From Ruegeria sp. HKCCD4315 (lineage in GTDB: Bacteria > Pseudomonadota > Alphaproteobacteria > Rhodobacterales > Rhodobacteraceae), in the NCBI RefSeq assembly GCF_013112245.1, contig NZ_WVRN01000001.1, positions 1,864,501 through 1,928,500 of the forward strand: a stretch of 64,000 nt of DNA, in the 5' to 3' direction. The stretch's first letter is position 1; each line of letters opens with the position of its first letter. The translations under genes were made by a program, and so were the position numbers. The notes under the pieces are model-generated. The model worked only from the letters and a program-made list of their open reading frames with translations. It ran no database searches and had not been told where the DNA came from. Below, one piece after another: positions 53,531-62,257 of the stretch.

Positions 53531-53896
53531 TCAGCGATCTTCTGTGCGAGAAAGATCAAGAGCGCGCCGATCCTTCTTGGTTGGACGACCTTTTCCCTCA
53601 AAACCCGGATTCTTAGGCGGTACGTCCTGCTTTTCGGTCATATCGAAATACAGCGTTTGCGCCTCGGGGGCCGGACCACGGCGGTCCCCGAGTTTTTCGA
53701 TACGCACAACACGCACTATTCGCCCTTGCGGAAAGGTCAGAACGTCACCCGGACCTACAGCCTGTGCCGGTTTCAACACCCGGATTCCGTTCAATCTGAC
53801 ATGGCCGCTGCTGACCTGTTTGGCGGCCAGGCTGCGGGTCTTGAAGAACCGCGCCTGCCACAACCATTTGTCGATCCGCAGTTTGGCCTGATCCAT
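53531..53896 (-). CDS. S4-domain RNA-binding protein (HslR-like)
   Basis: A 121-residue protein: the S4 domain (about 5-65; RIDKWLWQARFFKTRSLAAKQV, GHVRLNGIRV) and a basic tail (KGRPTKKDRRALDL). HslR-type proteins bind stalled 50S subunits with nascent chains in E. coli. The gene begins 6 bases after the helicase stop; the pairing with the SUV3-like helicase suggests joint work on RNA or stalled ribosomes. Confidence 0.88.
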   Translation of the reverse strand: MDQAKLRIDKWLWQARFFKTRSLAAKQVSSGHVRLNGIRVLKPAQAVGPGDVLTFPQGRIVRVVRIEKLGDRRGPAPEAQTLYFDMTEKQDVPPKNPGFEGKGRPTKKDRRALDLSRTEDR

Positions 53897-53902
53897 GACG
53901 GA

Positions 53903-56719
53903 TCAGTTGCCGTCCTTCAAACCCATCAGCGCCGCAGCGAACGGGTTATCGGGATCAATGGCTTTTTCCTTCTTCGGAGGCCGTGCCGAGAACGATTTCG
54001 CGCCCTGTGGTTTGCCGCCCTTCTTACCATGCGGCTTGCCACGACCGTCCTGCGGTTTACCACGCGGTTTGCCTTTGCCCTGCCCCTGCTCGCGGCGCGG
54101 GCCACGGTTTTGCTGGCGTTGACGGCCCCAGGTGAAGGTATAGAAAACCTCGGCCTCAGGCTCATCCGGTGCGGCGTCAGGTGCTGGTGCCTCGGCTGCC
54201 GCCTCGGTGCTTGTCGTGGCCTCGGCTGACGCCTCGGCGGTTGCGGCGGCCTCTTCCGACGTAGCCTCAGGTGCCGCAGAATCTTCGGCGGCAGGCTGTT
54301 CCGCCGCTTCCGCCGCAGGTTGCTCAGCGGCGACCGCTTTCACCTTTTCACGCTCGCCACGCTCGGCCTTGTAGCCCAGGCCCTGCATCAGGTCTGCGAA
54401 TTGTTCCAACGTCATGCCGGTGATCGACAGCATGTCCGGCTTGGCTTCGAACCCGCCCCGGCTGTCTTCGGCGCGCAGCATATCGGCCAGACGTTCCAGC
54501 ATATCGATCCGGATCGAACGCTCGCCCGCATCACGGTAGCCACACATGGTGTCATAGCCCTGCGGCGCATCCTTGGCGACTGGTACAGTGACCAGACCCG
54601 GAGGTGGCGCTTCGGGGAATTCCTGCAAACCGCTGGACAACGCCCACAGCACCAGACGCAAGCGCGTGGGTGCGGGTTTCAGCAGCAGAGGCATGAAGAT
54701 CGTGAACTGGCCAAAGCGGATGCCATGCTTGCGCAGCGCGCCACGGGCATCCTGATCCAGATCCTTGACCTCTTGCGCGACCTGCGCACGCGGCAGAACG
54801 CCCAGCGCTTCGACCATGCGGAACGCGAACCCTTTTGCCAGACCGGTCAGTTCTTCATCGCGAGACAGGTTCAAGAGCGGTTCAAACAGAGCCGCCACCT
54901 TACGGTCGATGAAATGCTGCAACCGGCGCTGCACTTTCTGTTCGACATCCGGCCCTGCGGCCTCGTCCACAAAAACTTCGACCATTGGCTTGAGAGGTTC
55001 CGCCCCGGCAACCAGTTTGCCGACGGCATATTCGCCCCACATCAGGCCACCCTGATCCGTGAAATCAATTTCGGTATCGGGCGCATTATAGAAGCGATCG
55101 GCGCGCAGATGGAATTGCGGCGCGAGTGCTTGCAAAGAAGCCGATTTCAAAGCTTTCGCCTCGGTCCCTTGCGCGCTTTTGTCCGGTGTAAACCGGAACC
55201 CTTCCAGACGACCGACGAATTCGCCTTCGACGGTCACTTCACCCTTGTCATTTACTTCGGCCAAAAGGGCCTCCTTCTGTTTGAGCCGGCGCAGCAAAAC
55301 AGATGTACGCCGGTCCACAAATCTCTGAGTCAAACGCTCATGTAAGGCGTCTGACAGTCTGTCTTCTACAGTGCGCGTTTCGTCACGCCAATGCGATTCG
55401 TCACGGACCCAGCCGTTTCGTTGCGCAACATATGTCCAAGTGCGAATATATGCCAACCTTTTGGACAGCGCATCTATGTCACCCTGGGTCTGGTCGATAC
55501 GACGAATCTGCCGCGCCATAAAATCATCCGGGATCGATCCGCGCTCGTGCAGGTGACCATAGATCACTTCAAGCAAGCTGGCGTGTTCTGCGTGGCTGAT
55601 GCCGCGAAAATCGGGGATTCGGCACACGTCCCACAATAAACGGATCGATTGCGGGTCGCTGGCGCGGGCAACGATCTCGGTCACTTGTGATAGGGATTTC
55701 AGCGCATTCAGGTCGTCCGCAGGGCGTGCTTTGATCAGATGCTCGTCATTTGGGTTGGCCTCAAGCGAAGTGATCAGCGCGTCGATGGAGCCAAACCGCA
55801 AGGCGGCATTCCGCCAGTTCAGCTTTTTCATCGGCGTAAAGCGGCTGTCCATGATGGCCTGCGCCACGCCTTCATCTAACGGCGGAGCCTCGCCCGTCAC
55901 GCCAAAGGTGCCATCAGACATCCCACGACCAGCCCGGCCCGCAATCTGCGCCAGTTCGTTCGGGGCCAGCGGGCGCATCCGGCGGCCGTCAAATTTGGTG
56001 AGGGATGAAAACGCGACGTGGTTCACATCCAGGTTCAGCCCCATCCCGATGGCGTCGGTGGCAACCAGATAGTCGACCTCGCCATTCTGATAGAGGTCAA
56101 CCTGAGCGTTGCGCGTTCGCGGGCTGAGCGCGCCCATGACAACCGCCGCCCCCCCTTTTTGACGGCGCAGCAATTCCGCGATGGCATAAACATTGTCGAC
56201 CGAAAATCCGACGATGGCGCTGCGCGCGGGCATCCGGCTGATCTTTTTGGACCCTGTATAGACAAGCTGCGACATCCGTTCACGTCGGACGAACTGCACT
56301 TCGGGAACCAGCGCCGCGATGGGGCCGCGCATGGTATCCGAACCCAGGAAAAGCGTCTCGTTCGTGCCACGGGACCGCAGCAGACGATCGGTAAAAACAT
56401 GACCACGTTCGGGATCGGCACAAAGCTGGATTTCGTCGATTGCTACAAAATCTGCTCCCATGCCTTCGGGCATGGCTTCGACTGTGCAGACCCAATATTG
56501 CGTGCGCGGCGGCACGATGCGCTCTTCGCCCGTGACCAAAGCCACAACCGACGGTCCGCGAATAGCGACAATCTTGTCATAGACCTCGCGTGCCAACAGC
56601 CGCAGCGGCAGGCCAATCACGCCGGTTCGGTACCCCAGCATCCGTTCGATTGCGTAATGGGTTTTGCCTGTGTTTGTCGGGCCCAATACGGCCACTACTC
56701 GGGATGACCCGTTCACCAT
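53903..56719 (-). CDS. SUV3-like DExH/D RNA helicase with low-complexity tail
   Basis: A 938-residue superfamily 2 helicase: P-loop GPTNTGKT (13-20), DEIQ box (FVAIDEIQ), C-terminal RecA lobe with ATDAIGMGLNLDV and QIAGRAGRG, then the SUV3 C-terminal region. The final 150 residues are low-complexity, first Ala/Glu/Pro-rich (EQPAAEAAEQ, repeated SAEATTSTEAAAE) and then Arg/Gly/Lys/Gln-rich (GPRREQGQGKGKPRGKP), a pattern of RNA-binding tails. Probably acts in RNA decay or ribosome metabolism. It heads the S4-FdxA-CarD run. Confidence 0.9.
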   Translation of the reverse strand: MVNGSSRVVAVLGPTNTGKTHYAIERMLGYRTGVIGLPLRLLAREVYDKIVAIRGPSVVALVTGEERIVPPRTQYWVCTVEAMPEGMGADFVAIDEIQLCADPERGHVFTDRLLRSRGTNETLFLGSDTMRGPIAALVPEVQFVRRERMSQLVYTGSKKISRMPARSAIVGFSVDNVYAIAELLRRQKGGAAVVMGALSPRTRNAQVDLYQNGEVDYLVATDAIGMGLNLDVNHVAFSSLTKFDGRRMRPLAPNELAQIAGRAGRGMSDGTFGVTGEAPPLDEGVAQAIMDSRFTPMKKLNWRNAALRFGSIDALITSLEANPNDEHLIKARPADDLNALKSLSQVTEIVARASDPQSIRLLWDVCRIPDFRGISHAEHASLLEVIYGHLHERGSIPDDFMARQIRRIDQTQGDIDALSKRLAYIRTWTYVAQRNGWVRDESHWRDETRTVEDRLSDALHERLTQRFVDRRTSVLLRRLKQKEALLAEVNDKGEVTVEGEFVGRLEGFRFTPDKSAQGTEAKALKSASLQALAPQFHLRADRFYNAPDTEIDFTDQGGLMWGEYAVGKLVAGAEPLKPMVEVFVDEAAGPDVEQKVQRRLQHFIDRKVAALFEPLLNLSRDEELTGLAKGFAFRMVEALGVLPRAQVAQEVKDLDQDARGALRKHGIRFGQFTIFMPLLLKPAPTRLRLVLWALSSGLQEFPEAPPPGLVTVPVAKDAPQGYDTMCGYRDAGERSIRIDMLERLADMLRAEDSRGGFEAKPDMLSITGMTLEQFADLMQGLGYKAERGEREKVKAVAAEQPAAEAAEQPAAEDSAAPEATSEEAAATAEASAEATTSTEAAAEAPAPDAAPDEPEAEVFYTFTWGRQRQQNRGPRREQGQGKGKPRGKPQDGRGKPHGKKGGKPQGAKSFSARPPKKEKAIDPDNPFAAALMGLKDGN

Positions 56720-56737
56720 TGCCCCCTGCCCCGGACC

Positions 56738-57307
56738 TTACAGCGCTGCGCCTTCAACTTGAGGCTTCAGTCGATTCACCGCATTGGTTACTTCTTCGTG
56801 GTGGGGATGTATAGCCAAGGCCCGCGAATAAGCATCATACGCTTTCTCAGGCTCTCCTACGATTTCAAAGATCAAACCAAGCCCATAAATCGCTTCGTAG
56901 TGGTTGGGGTTGAGGGTCAGTACATGTTCAAGATCGGCGGCTGCCATGCCAAACCGTTCGATCCCGAAAAACGCCGAAGCGCGTACATGCCAGCCTTCGG
57001 CGAACTCGGGCGCATGATCTGTCAATGCCGTCAGGTGATCCAGCGCGGCATCTATGTCCCCGTCTTCAAGCGCTTCTCGACCGCGCTCCAGCAGTAGATC
57101 CGCGGAGGCCGAGCCGGATTGCGCCCACAAGGCTTGCAGCTGCCGGTCCAGGGCCATTGCTTGTTCGGGTGTCGATTGGGCAAGTTGCTGCAACAGCGCG
57201 TCTTCATCGCGCAAATCCGCCTGCTGCGCGAAGCAACTGGTGGAAAACGTGACTAGAAAGGCAAGTGCCGCAACGGTACCTTTGAGATTGTGGATTGCAA
57301 TGCTCAT
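56738..57307 (-). CDS. Exported TPR protein
   Basis: A secreted or membrane-anchored protein of about 189 residues: signal peptide from the ATG at 57307 (hydrophobic LKGTVAALAFLVTFSTSCFA), then tetratricopeptide repeats (around LLERGREALEDGDIDAALDHL and YGLGLIFEIVGEPEKAYDAY). An upstream ATG at 57346 is possible but weakens the signal peptide; neither has a clear ribosome site. A protein-protein adaptor with unknown partner. Confidence 0.75.
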   Translation of the reverse strand: MSIAIHNLKGTVAALAFLVTFSTSCFAQQADLRDEDALLQQLAQSTPEQAMALDRQLQALWAQSGSASADLLLERGREALEDGDIDAALDHLTALTDHAPEFAEGWHVRASAFFGIERFGMAAADLEHVLTLNPNHYEAIYGLGLIFEIVGEPEKAYDAYSRALAIHPHHEEVTNAVNRLKPQVEGAAL

Positions 57308-57376
57308 AACAATAGTCAGTGTAGCGTTGCGACCGGGGATGTCCATTCACGGCGCACTAACAAAATGAGGAAAAGC

Positions 57377-57667
57377 ATGAGCGAGATTCTTGAAAAGGCA
57401 GCAGCCGCGCTGAATGAAAAACTGGAAGGCGGCGCGTTTGATGCTTCGGCCAAGTTTGCAATCGCCGATCTGGGCGCAATCGTTCTGGATTCTGACGGTG
57501 CCCGTGTCAGCGACGATGACGCTGATGTCACCATGAGCGCCGACGCCGACACGTTCGAACAAATCCTCAGCGGTGAACTGAACCCCACCGGTGCGTTCAT
57601 GTCCGGTAAATTGACCATTGACGGCGACATGGGCGTTGCGATGAAGCTTGCGTCGGTGTTGGCCTGA
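57377..57667 (+). CDS. SCP2 sterol-transfer family protein
   Basis: A 96-residue single-domain SCP2-like protein (FAIADLGAIVLD, TFEQILSGELNPTGAFMSGKLTIDGD). Such domains bind lipids or fatty acyl-CoA. GAGGAAAAG precedes ATG 57377. Its stop shares one base with the ATG of the lipase-like hydrolase, so the two are coupled and may handle the same lipid. Confidence 0.88.
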   Translation: MSEILEKAAAALNEKLEGGAFDASAKFAIADLGAIVLDSDGARVSDDDADVTMSADADTFEQILSGELNPTGAFMSGKLTIDGDMGVAMKLASVLA

Positions 57668-58617
57668 TGGAATTGACGCCGGCCCCTTTCTTTGAAGACG
57701 TGGCCGGCGGTCCCGCCGGTGGGAATGCCCATTGGGTGATGACCTCGGACCAGATTCGAATCCGCGTTGGCCATTGGCTGCCTGAAGGCGAAGCACAGGG
57801 CACCGTGCTGATGTTTCCCGGTCGAACCGAATACATCGAAAAATACGGAAGCACCGCTGCCGAGTTCATCCAATGCGGTTTTGCCATGCTTGCTGTTGAT
57901 TGGCGTGGTCAGGGACTGGCAGATCGCTTGCTGGACGACCCTCGTGTCGGACATGTCGATCAGTTTACAGACTATCAGCGCGACGTTCAGGCCACGCTTG
58001 ACCTTGCCCGAACGCTTGATCTGCCGAAGCCCTGGTTCGTAATCGGACACTCGATGGGGGGTGCCATTGGGTTGCGCGCCGTGATTGAGCAGAAGTGCTT
58101 TGCAGCCTGCGCCTTCACCGGTCCGATGTGGGGCATTTTCTTTAACCCGGTTATGAAACCCCTCAGCCGCGTAACGGCCTATTGGGGCACAGCGCTTGGT
58201 CTTGGCGAAAAAACGCCACCAACCACAACGCTGGAAAGCTATGTTCTGTCGCAACCCTTCGAGGGCAATATGCTGACCCGCGATCCGGCGATGTTTCGGA
58301 TGATGCAGGATCAATTGAAAGCCCATCCTGAATTGGCGCTTGGGGCACCCTCGAATCTTTGGTTGCGCGAATCGCTGGACGAATGTGTCTGGCTGATGGA
58401 GCAGCCCGCACCTGACACACCTGGCCTGACCTTCCTTGGCAGCCATGAACAAATCGTCGACCGCAAGGCCATACGCGCGCGCATGAAAAACTGGCCAAAC
58501 GGTACACTCGTAGAAATCCCAGACGGCGAACACGAAGTGCTCATGGAGGCCCCTGATGTACGCGGGCCGGTTCTGGATCAGTTGGCCGCGCATTTTCTGT
58601 CCAATCGAACCAGTTAA
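57667..58617 (+). CDS. Alpha/beta hydrolase (lysophospholipase-like)
   Basis: A 316-residue cytoplasmic serine hydrolase with nucleophile S129 in IGHSMGGAIG, the oxyanion-region FPGRTEYIEKYG and a C-terminal GEHEVLME with the likely catalytic His. It resembles monoacylglycerol lipase/lysophospholipase L2. Coupled to the SCP2 gene upstream by a TGATG overlap. Substrate not known. Confidence 0.85.
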   Translation: MELTPAPFFEDVAGGPAGGNAHWVMTSDQIRIRVGHWLPEGEAQGTVLMFPGRTEYIEKYGSTAAEFIQCGFAMLAVDWRGQGLADRLLDDPRVGHVDQFTDYQRDVQATLDLARTLDLPKPWFVIGHSMGGAIGLRAVIEQKCFAACAFTGPMWGIFFNPVMKPLSRVTAYWGTALGLGEKTPPTTTLESYVLSQPFEGNMLTRDPAMFRMMQDQLKAHPELALGAPSNLWLRESLDECVWLMEQPAPDTPGLTFLGSHEQIVDRKAIRARMKNWPNGTLVEIPDGEHEVLMEAPDVRGPVLDQLAAHFLSNRTS

Positions 58618-58727
58618 ACTGCGATCCGAAAACCCTGCTTCCGTCTGGCCTCTTGTTGGACTGGCCGCTTGTGATCTGCGCGCACCAGCCCTAGATGTTT
58701 GCAAAAGCTATCTACAAAAGGTGATCC

Positions 58728-60548
58728 ATGCGCGACCTTCCCTTTCCTGTCCGAGACGCAAACGCAATGGGCGGTGCCGACAATCTTGGCAACCTTCCGG
58801 AATGGGATCTGAGCGATCTCTACACCTCGGAAGACGCACCCGAGCTTGAGCGCGACTTGGGCTGGCTGGAAGGCGAATGCGCCGCCTTTGCCGCAGACTA
58901 CGAAGGCAAACTGGCCGATCTGGACGCAGACGGCTTGCTGGCCTGTGTGTTGCGCAACGAAAAGATCAACTCCATTGCCGGCCGCATCATGTCCTTTGCC
59001 GGTCTGCGCTATTATCAACTGACCACGGATGCCGAGCGCGCCAAGTTCCTGTCGGACATGCAGGAAAAAATCACGATCTTCACCACGCCGCTTGTGTTTT
59101 TCACGCTAGAACTCAACCGTATCGACGATGACGTGCTCAAGGCGCATTTCGACGCCAATGCCGATCTGGCCCGTTATGAGCCCGTTTTCCGCCGCATCCG
59201 TGCGATGAAGCCCTATCAACTATCCGATGAGCTGGAAAAGTTCCTGCACGACTTGGGCGTTGTCGGCGATGCGTGGGAACGTCTGTTTGATGAAACCATA
59301 GCCGGGCTGACCTTTGACGTTAATGGCGAAGAACTGAACATCGAAGGCACCCTGAACCTGTTGACCGAGCAGGATCGCGCCAAGCGTGAAGCGGCCGCGC
59401 GGGAACTGGCATCGGTGTTTCAGGACAATATCAAGACCTTTGCCCGTGTCCACAACACCCAAGCCAAGGAAAAGGAAATCGTCGACCGTTGGCGCAACAT
59501 GCCCAGCGCGCAAACCGGGCGTCACCTGTCGAACGATGTAGAGCCCGAAGTGGTCGAAGCGCTGCGCGAGGCGGTTGTGGCCGCCTACCCCAAGCTGAGC
59601 CACCGTTATTATGAGCTGAAGCGTAAATGGCTGGGTCTTGACGTGATGCAGGTCTGGGACCGCAACGCGCCACTGCCTATGGAAGACTCGCGTGTTGTCA
59701 ATTGGGACGAGGCGGAAAAGACCGTCATGGACGCTTACAATGCCTTCGATCCACGCATGGGAGAGATCGCATCGCCCTTCTTCTCAAAGGGCTGGATTGA
59801 TGCAGCGGTGAAACCCGGCAAAGCGCCGGGTGCTTTTGCCCACCCGACAGTCACTGACGTCCACCCCTATGTGATGCTCAACTATCTGGGCAAACCGCGC
59901 GACGTGATGACACTTGCACACGAGCTGGGCCATGGCGTGCATCAGGTGCTGGCCGCCGATCAGGGTGAGATGCTGTCCTCAACCCCGCTGACACTTGCTG
60001 AAACAGCGTCTGTCTTTGGCGAAATGCTGACCTTCCGCAAAATGCTGGAACAAGCCGAAACCCAAGAGCAACGCAAAGTCCTGCTGGCCGGTAAGGTCGA
60101 GGACATGATCAACACAGTGGTCCGCCAGATCGCCTTCTACGACTTCGAATGCAAGCTGCATGCGGCCCGTCGCGAAGGCGAACTGACCCCGGATGATATC
60201 AACGCCCTGTGGATGAGCGTTCAGGCCGAAAGCCTCGGCCCCGCGTTTGAATTCATGGACGGGTACGAGACGTTCTGGGCCTATATCCCCCACTTTGTGC
60301 ATTCGCCCTTCTACGTTTACGCCTATGCCTTCGGCGATGGCCTCGTGAACGCGCTGTATTCTGTTTACGAAAGCGGCGCGGACGGGTTCGAAGACAAGTA
60401 TTTCGAAATGTTGCGCGCCGGTGGGTCCAAACATCACAAAGAGCTTCTGGCCCCGTTCGGCCTTGACGCAAGCGATCCAAAATTCTGGGACAAAGGTCTG
60501 TCGATGATCTCGGGCTTTATTGATGAGCTGGAAGCGATGGAGGGGTGA
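58728..60548 (+). CDS. pepF: Oligoendopeptidase F (M3 family)
   Basis: A 606-residue zinc metallopeptidase that degrades peptides in the cytoplasm. HExxH is H398-E399-L-G-H402 in LAHELGHGVHQVLA, with the third ligand Glu in the downstream LAETASVFGE segment. Length and architecture are typical of PepF. The next gene (GNAT) overlaps its stop by 4 bases. Confidence 0.93.
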   Translation: MRDLPFPVRDANAMGGADNLGNLPEWDLSDLYTSEDAPELERDLGWLEGECAAFAADYEGKLADLDADGLLACVLRNEKINSIAGRIMSFAGLRYYQLTTDAERAKFLSDMQEKITIFTTPLVFFTLELNRIDDDVLKAHFDANADLARYEPVFRRIRAMKPYQLSDELEKFLHDLGVVGDAWERLFDETIAGLTFDVNGEELNIEGTLNLLTEQDRAKREAAARELASVFQDNIKTFARVHNTQAKEKEIVDRWRNMPSAQTGRHLSNDVEPEVVEALREAVVAAYPKLSHRYYELKRKWLGLDVMQVWDRNAPLPMEDSRVVNWDEAEKTVMDAYNAFDPRMGEIASPFFSKGWIDAAVKPGKAPGAFAHPTVTDVHPYVMLNYLGKPRDVMTLAHELGHGVHQVLAADQGEMLSSTPLTLAETASVFGEMLTFRKMLEQAETQEQRKVLLAGKVEDMINTVVRQIAFYDFECKLHAARREGELTPDDINALWMSVQAESLGPAFEFMDGYETFWAYIPHFVHSPFYVYAYAFGDGLVNALYSVYESGADGFEDKYFEMLRAGGSKHHKELLAPFGLDASDPKFWDKGLSMISGFIDELEAMEG

Positions 60549-61027
60549 TTGCACTCCAACCTTTGAACCGCAATGAGGCAAATCGGGTCGCGGGTATCAC
60601 GCTGCGGCCCGATCAGTTAAAATTCGCGGGTACTGTAGAAGAAGCTTTGGCCGAGCCTGCGGAACGGTTCGATCTCCATCAAATAATGCTGAACCAACGC
60701 CCTGTGGGCCTGTTCAAAATCGATCGCTTTTACTGGCAAGACTATCCTTTTGCCTCTCAAAACGATCTTGGATTAAGGGCTGTTATCCTCGACCATAGCG
60801 TTCAGGGCCAAGGGCATGGAACCGCCGCCATGCGCGAGTTGAGGACATACCTGCCTGCATTGTATCCGAAGGCGAACGCTCTGTTTTTGACCGTTAACCT
60901 CGAAAATCCCGTTGCCGTCGCTGTGTATCGCCGCGCTGGTTTCGAAGAGACCGGAGATATCTGGCCTCATGGCGAGGCCGGGCCCCAATACATAATGTCC
61001 CTGCCCTTATCAGCAACGGCAGTGTAG
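60545..61027 (+). CDS. GNAT acetyltransferase coupled to pepF
   Basis: A 160-residue GNAT protein with GTG start overlapping the pepF stop (GTGA). The acetyl-CoA loop is VQGQGHGTAAMRELR, and NLENPVAVAVYRRAGFEETG is the conserved C-terminal part. Coupling with a peptidase raises the possibility that it acetylates small peptides or amino acids; this is inference. Confidence 0.85.
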   Translation: MIALQPLNRNEANRVAGITLRPDQLKFAGTVEEALAEPAERFDLHQIMLNQRPVGLFKIDRFYWQDYPFASQNDLGLRAVILDHSVQGQGHGTAAMRELRTYLPALYPKANALFLTVNLENPVAVAVYRRAGFEETGDIWPHGEAGPQYIMSLPLSATAV

Positions 61028-61037
61028 CGACGAACAC

Positions 61038-61919
61038 CTATTCCGCTTTCTTCATTGATGTCAGAAAGATAGCCCCTACGATCAGCGTCGCCCCCACGAT
61101 GGCATGCGGCGTGATTGTTGCGCCCAAAAACAAGGCCGAATTTACAAAAGTAAACACGACCGAAGCTGCAAATAGCAAAGTCGCTGTCAAAGTCGAAACC
61201 CGCGCGGCGGCCTCGTACCAAAGATAGTAGGCCAACGCGGTTGGCAGTACACCCAACAAGATCAAAAACAAAACGTCGTTAGCCGTTGGTATTTGCAATG
61301 AAAAGGCGGCCATTGGTATCAGCAATACTCCTGAACAAAGGAAAATGCCGAACAGGAAATTCAGTCTCTCTCCTGTTGATTTCGAACTGCGCATTGCACG
61401 GCTGCTGGAAATTAGAAACACGGCCCAACTGAGGCCCGCACCGATTTCCAGAAGATCACCGAACAACGGTTCGCCACCCCCCTGAAAATCCCGGTAAACT
61501 GTTAAAAAAACGCCAAAAATTGCAAGTGCCGTCGCCAAAACGTCTATGCGCGTCACCTTCGTATCTGCAAAGAAATAGAGGAAAACCAGAACAAAGAACG
61601 GCGCGGTATTCTCGAGCACCATCGCATTTGCCGCTCCTGTGTGCTCAAGGCCAATATGGAACAGGATGTAGTTGACCACAGTCGCCAGTACCGCCAGACG
61701 GAAATTCCAATCGCCCAGTTGGATCGACACAGAAACCCGCATCACCCGCAACATGCAATAAATCGCCAGAGCGGCGATAAACAGGCGTGTGACAGCAATC
61801 TGTAATCCGCCCAGATCACTTGTTAGATAGCGCACGATGACACTGTGCGTGCCCCAAAGGAACGCCGCCAGAAACCCCAGGACCAGACCGTTTTGCATCA
61901 GTTTGGTTCCGAGCATCAC
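61038..61919 (-). CDS. EamA/DMT-family transporter
   Basis: A 293-residue inner-membrane protein with ten helices in two EamA repeats (HIGLEHTGAANAMVLENTAPFF in the first; VSTLTATLLFAASVVFTF in the second). Drug/metabolite transporters export amino acids, nucleosides or drugs; the substrate cannot be read here. Convergent with the GNAT gene, with 10 bases between stops, and 10 bases after the DksA-like gene in its own direction. Confidence 0.88.
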   Translation of the reverse strand: MMLGTKLMQNGLVLGFLAAFLWGTHSVIVRYLTSDLGGLQIAVTRLFIAALAIYCMLRVMRVSVSIQLGDWNFRLAVLATVVNYILFHIGLEHTGAANAMVLENTAPFFVLVFLYFFADTKVTRIDVLATALAIFGVFLTVYRDFQGGGEPLFGDLLEIGAGLSWAVFLISSSRAMRSSKSTGERLNFLFGIFLCSGVLLIPMAAFSLQIPTANDVLFLILLGVLPTALAYYLWYEAAARVSTLTATLLFAASVVFTFVNSALFLGATITPHAIVGATLIVGAIFLTSMKKAE

Positions 61920-61929
61920 TGAGCCGCAC

Positions 61930-62199
61930 TTACTTTAGCTGGCTGTCTTTAGAGCCCCGGCGGTTCATTCCGCCCCGAACTTTAGTCACGCCATCGCGGT
62001 CTTGCTGGCAATCCAGACACAGCTTAACGCCCGGCAGCGCAGCGCGTCGCTTTTCCGGAATCGGCTCTTCACACTCCGCACAATGGGTCAGGCTTTCGCC
62101 GACGGGGCGCTTCTGAGCTTGCATCCGCGCCAGTTCGTCCGAAATCGAAGCTTCGATTTGTTCGCTTACCGCTCCATCGCGTGCCCAGCCACCTGCCAT
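61930..62199 (-). CDS. DksA/TraR C4 zinc-finger protein
   Basis: An 89-residue protein with CAEC and CLDC spaced as in the DksA/TraR zinc finger (YbiI-like). The long coiled coil of DksA is absent, with only a short helix before the finger (VSEQIEASISDELARMQAQK). It may bind RNA polymerase or act without it; unknown. Precedes the EamA gene by 10 bases. Confidence 0.87.
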   Translation of the reverse strand: MAGGWARDGAVSEQIEASISDELARMQAQKRPVGESLTHCAECEEPIPEKRRAALPGVKLCLDCQQDRDGVTKVRGGMNRRGSKDSQLK

Positions 62200-62257
62200 G
62201 GGTTTCCTCCTGAAACATGGAACAACAGGATAGCCGAGCCCCTAGGCGCTGAGCAAG

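Noticed and set aside
54320..55345. Plus-strand open frame inside the helicase gene
   Set aside because: Shadow of the helicase coding strand, with Arg/Gln/Phe-rich composition and no domain.
57316..58704. Long antisense open frame across the SCP2/hydrolase genes
   Set aside because: It spans two real genes on the plus strand and shows no domain or ribosome site.
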